A DNA stretch of 64,000 bases from Acidobacteriaceae bacterium (lineage in GTDB: Bacteria; Acidobacteriota; Terriglobia; Terriglobales; Acidobacteriaceae), in contig PKXQ01000150.1 of the NCBI GenBank assembly GCA_003132405.1, forward strand, positions 42,584 to 106,583. The letters are read 5' to 3'. The translations under genes were made by a program, and so were the position numbers. The notes beneath the pieces were generated by a model. It did no database searches. It was not told the origin of the DNA and saw nothing but the letters and a program-made list of their open reading frames with translations. This document shows, piece after piece, positions 60,454 through 64,000 of this stretch (its first letter is position 1; each line of letters starts with the position of its first letter).

Positions 60454-62118
60454 TTATATCTCTAATATCACCGGCATAATCAGCGGCCGCCGCTGCGTCT
60501 GGCGCGAGATGTAGCGCTTCAAATCCGTCCGGATTTTCTCTTTGATTACGCCGTAGTCTGCTTTCTCTTCCGCGCTCGATGCATCGAGCGTCTCGACAAC
60601 GATCTCCCGAATGCGATTGATCACGCCGTTTTCACCGGGCGCGAAACCGCGTGTCACAATTTCAGGCGATGTTTCGACTCGCCCAGTGAGCTTGTTGATG
60701 GCGATGATTGGCATCACGAAGCCGTCTTCGCTGAGGTGGCGCCGGTCTTTTATCACCAGATCTTCGACAACGTCAGCGCGCGATCCGGAATCGATGCAGA
60801 CACGGCCAACGTTGACGCGTCCCGCTTTACGCGCGCCGAGTTCGTCGATCTCTAGCACGTCTCCACTTTCGATCAGCATCACGCTTCCGACCGACCCGTG
60901 CATCGACCCGGCCAGTTCGGCATGCAATTTGAGCTGCCGGTATTCGCCGTGAATGGGCACGAAGTATTTAGGCCGTACGAGATTGATGATGAGTTTCAAT
61001 TCTTCCTGGCTGGCGTGTCCGCTGACGTGGATCGGCGGATACGAGCCATCGTCATAGATGACGAAGGCTTCGCGGCGGAAGAGGTGATCCACCATGCGGT
61101 AGATAGCTTTTTCGTTGCCCGGAATAATGCGCGACGACAGCACCACGGTGTCGCCTTTTTCGATTTTGGCGTGCTTATGATTATCGACCGCGGCGCGCGA
61201 CAGCGCCGACATCGGTTCGCCCTGCGTGCCGCTGATGAGCACACAAACTTTTTCCGGCGGAAAGTTTTTCATCTCGCCGGGGTGAATCATCATCCCTTCG
61301 GGAATCTGCACATAACCCAGGTCTTCAGCGATCTCGGAAGAATTCTCCATCGACCGCCCGATGAAACAAATCTTGCGCCCATGCTCGCGTGCCATGTCGA
61401 CTGTCAGCTTGATGCGATGAATCGACGACGAAAAGCAGGAGACGAACAGGCGCCGCTTGGTGCGGACAAACACCTCTTCAAATTTGCGCCGCACCGCTCG
61501 TTCGCTCGGCGTGTAGCCCTTGCGCTCTACATTGGTGGAATCCTGCAAGAGGGCGAGCACTCCTTCTTTGCCATACTCCGCGAATCCGTGCAGATCAAAA
61601 AGACGATTGTCGGTGGGCGTGGGATCGACTTTGAAGTCGCCGGTGTGCAGCACCACTCCGAGCGGCGTGTGAATGGCGAGCGCCACACAATCGACCAGGC
61701 TATGCGTAACCTGCAGCGGATGAATCGTGAACGGGCCAACCTTGAAGCGCTCCCCGGGCCGGATCTCGTGCAGGTCAGAGTCATCGAGAAGCTGATGCTC
61801 GTCGAGCTTGTCTTCAACGTAAGCCAGCGTGAATTCCGTGCCCCAGACAGGAACGTTCAGTTCGCTGAGAATCCAGGGCAGCGCGCCGATATGGTCTTCG
61901 TGGCCATGCGTGAGAATGATGCCGCGGACATGCTTGCGATTTTCGAGGAGGTAGGAGATGTCGGGCACGACGATGTCAACGCCCAACAACTCCGCTTCCG
62001 GAAACATGAGTCCGGCGTCAACTACGACGATGTCATCGCCGTAGCGGATGGCCATGCAGTTCATACCGAACTCGCCTATCCCGCCCAGCGGCACTATATG
62101 GAGTTTTCCGATTGCCAT
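60454..62118 (-). CDS. rnj: Ribonuclease J
   Basis: A 554-residue metallo-beta-lactamase/beta-CASP nuclease that matures and degrades RNA (endonuclease and 5'-exonuclease). Motifs: LTHGHEDHIGALP (HxHxDH), HTGDFKVDPTP, beta-CASP region CFSSSIHRIKLTVDMAREHGRK, SGTQGEPMSALSRAA, and SGHASQEELKLIINLVRPKYFVPIHGEYRQL. The start MAIGKLHIVPLGG at 62118 fits the family; GTG 62139 is possible. It is co-directional with the dehydratase gene. Confidence 0.93.
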   Translation of the reverse strand: MAIGKLHIVPLGGIGEFGMNCMAIRYGDDIVVVDAGLMFPEAELLGVDIVVPDISYLLENRKHVRGIILTHGHEDHIGALPWILSELNVPVWGTEFTLAYVEDKLDEHQLLDDSDLHEIRPGERFKVGPFTIHPLQVTHSLVDCVALAIHTPLGVVLHTGDFKVDPTPTDNRLFDLHGFAEYGKEGVLALLQDSTNVERKGYTPSERAVRRKFEEVFVRTKRRLFVSCFSSSIHRIKLTVDMAREHGRKICFIGRSMENSSEIAEDLGYVQIPEGMMIHPGEMKNFPPEKVCVLISGTQGEPMSALSRAAVDNHKHAKIEKGDTVVLSSRIIPGNEKAIYRMVDHLFRREAFVIYDDGSYPPIHVSGHASQEELKLIINLVRPKYFVPIHGEYRQLKLHAELAGSMHGSVGSVMLIESGDVLEIDELGARKAGRVNVGRVCIDSGSRADVVEDLVIKDRRHLSEDGFVMPIIAINKLTGRVETSPEIVTRGFAPGENGVINRIREIVVETLDASSAEEKADYGVIKEKIRTDLKRYISRQTQRRPLIMPVILEI

Positions 62119-62301
62119 TCTTAAGGTCGATGCTAGCACAGCGGTTGTCGTTGGAGGCAGGGCGCCCGTCGGTTAACCGCGAAATCCGAATCAAAAACAA
62201 TATGAAGGTGTCGAACTTTCGAAGGCAAGCGAGCTTTCCACTCTTCCACTCGCGATCCTTAGCGCTCTTCGTGGTTAAAGAACTCCACTGATAAACTCAT
62301 A

Positions 62302-63015
62302 ATGGATATGGCCGCCGACAATAAAGATGAGAAACAATCGTGGCTGCGCCGCCGCGTGGAAGGCGCGATCCGCGGCGGCCTGACTCGCGCCTACGAGACC
62401 ATCAAAGTCGATCCGGGACGCTTCCTGATGCAGCTACGCGTTGCCCACGGCTTGCCGCTCGCCACTTTTCATGGCGTCTACACGCTTCCTGTCGAACGCC
62501 TCGACGATGTGGCGGAGTCAGTGATCCGCGGGGGCATGAAGCTGGCGGCGGCCGAGGGAGCGGGTTTCGGCCTCGGCGGCATCCTCACCATCGTCCCCGA
62601 CCTCGGCATCCTCTCGGCCATCACCATGCGCACGATTCAGAAGCTCAGCTTGATTTACGGATTTGAGTTGAACACTGACGACGAAATTGCCGAGCTTTGG
62701 ATTGCCGCCGCCAGCGCCGCTGGTGTCGACATCAGCCGGGAATTGCTGGAAAAAGAAGTGGTCAATCGCTTCGTGCCGCGAGTCATCCAGCGTATCGCAG
62801 CTAAAGTGGGCGCCGAAGTTACAGAGAAGTGGATGGGACGCCTGATTCCTTTTGCCAGCTCAGCCATCGGATGCGCGCTGAACTATTACTTCGTGCGGGC
62901 CTGGGGACGCCGGGCACGCACGCATTTCCGCAAGAAGCACCTCGAAGCGCGAGCTCGTTTTGCGGCCGAACAGGCGCAGCTATCAAGCGCACCTTCGCAG
63001 ATTTTGCCGTCGTGA
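62302..63015 (+). CDS. EcsC-family protein
   Basis: A 237-residue protein. The EcsC-like region (about 60-200) has GGMKLAAAEGAGFGLGGILTIVPDLGILSAITMRTIQKLSLIYGF and IPFASSAIGCALNYYFV. Two hydrophobic stretches could touch the membrane; the ends are basic. EcsC-family proteins have no firm function. It is divergent from RNase J, with a 183-base spacer that includes a fragment of the AACCAC-type repeat. Confidence 0.8.
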   Translation: MDMAADNKDEKQSWLRRRVEGAIRGGLTRAYETIKVDPGRFLMQLRVAHGLPLATFHGVYTLPVERLDDVAESVIRGGMKLAAAEGAGFGLGGILTIVPDLGILSAITMRTIQKLSLIYGFELNTDDEIAELWIAAASAAGVDISRELLEKEVVNRFVPRVIQRIAAKVGAEVTEKWMGRLIPFASSAIGCALNYYFVRAWGRRARTHFRKKHLEARARFAAEQAQLSSAPSQILPS

Positions 63016-63104
63016 GCGGGTCTAGATAAGCCATTGCTCCGTTTCACGATCATTCCTAGGGCAGGCGCTGCAAATGTAGAACTTGCCGGAGATTGCTAGG
63101 TTTC

Positions 63105-63956
<852 letters not shown>

Positions 63957-64000
63957 AGGAAGGTCGGGGACCTATTCAACGGACTGATCGAGACAAAACT

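Noticed and set aside
60898-62124. 408-residue plus-strand open frame
   Set aside because: It lies fully antisense to RNase J, whose motifs are intact; GC-rich codon use commonly leaves such antisense frames open. It has no recognisable domain or ribosome binding site.

Overview
The window looks like chromosomal DNA of an acidobacterium of the Terriglobia (Koribacter/Acidobacteriaceae) kind. This is inferred from gene content and repeat style, not from a database search. The pointers are an S8 protease ending in SVVWG repeats, acidobacterial families (DUF5818-like, DUF5752, DUF5715, delta-60 repeats, PEP-CTERM), a GC-rich genome whose gene starts often overlap the previous stop, and many short palindromic repeats between genes.

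Layout. 0-4 kb, minus strand: the start of a membrane signalling protein, an exported subtilisin-like protease, DAHP synthase (aroF) behind a transcription attenuator with a Phe/Tyr/Trp-rich leader peptide, and a 55-residue Flp pilin gene. 4-17.6 kb, minus strand: a 12-gene complex I operon in the order nuoA-C-D-E-F-G-H-J-K-L-M-N, without nuoB and nuoI. 17.8-26.2 kb, plus strand: a conserved hypothetical gene, an orphan thiS, tRNA-Arg(CCT), a small exported protein, then a trehalose cluster (membrane-anchored OtsA, OtsB, DUF5752, TreT-like synthase) and a GT2 glycosyltransferase. 26.3-34.5 kb: an aminotransferase and an accessory stretch with three toxin-antitoxin pairs (RHH-Doc, MazEF, HigBA), a VOC protein, a large beta-propeller/phosphoesterase and a frameshifted gene with a HEPN-like motif.

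34.5-53.4 kb, mostly minus strand: a Tat-exported PLP enzyme, an M48 protease, a delta-60 repeat protein, LysR plus a POTRA protein, the TCA genes mdh, icd and sdhCAB, two cyclophilins, a dipeptidase, a small kinase-like ATPase, DUF5715 and rdgB. 53.4-64 kb: a polytopic membrane protein, a receiver-PilZ-PilZ protein, a small coiled-coil protein, a PEP-CTERM protein, a Gfo/Idh/MocA oxidoreductase, a threonine dehydratase-like gene with no usual start codon, RNase J, EcsC and dapD.

Central respiration dominates: succinate dehydrogenase and complex I feed the quinone pool, and Mdh and Icd supply reducing power. The trehalose cluster suggests osmotic or desiccation protection. The most noteworthy signals are the aroF attenuator, the sensor-OtsA fusion with its duplicated DUF5752 partner, the complex I operon lacking nuoB and nuoI, the SVVWG-tailed protease, the ATC-start dehydratase, and a family of intergenic inverted repeats with a similar plan but different sequences. 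No CRISPR array, insertion sequence, prophage or rRNA was seen.
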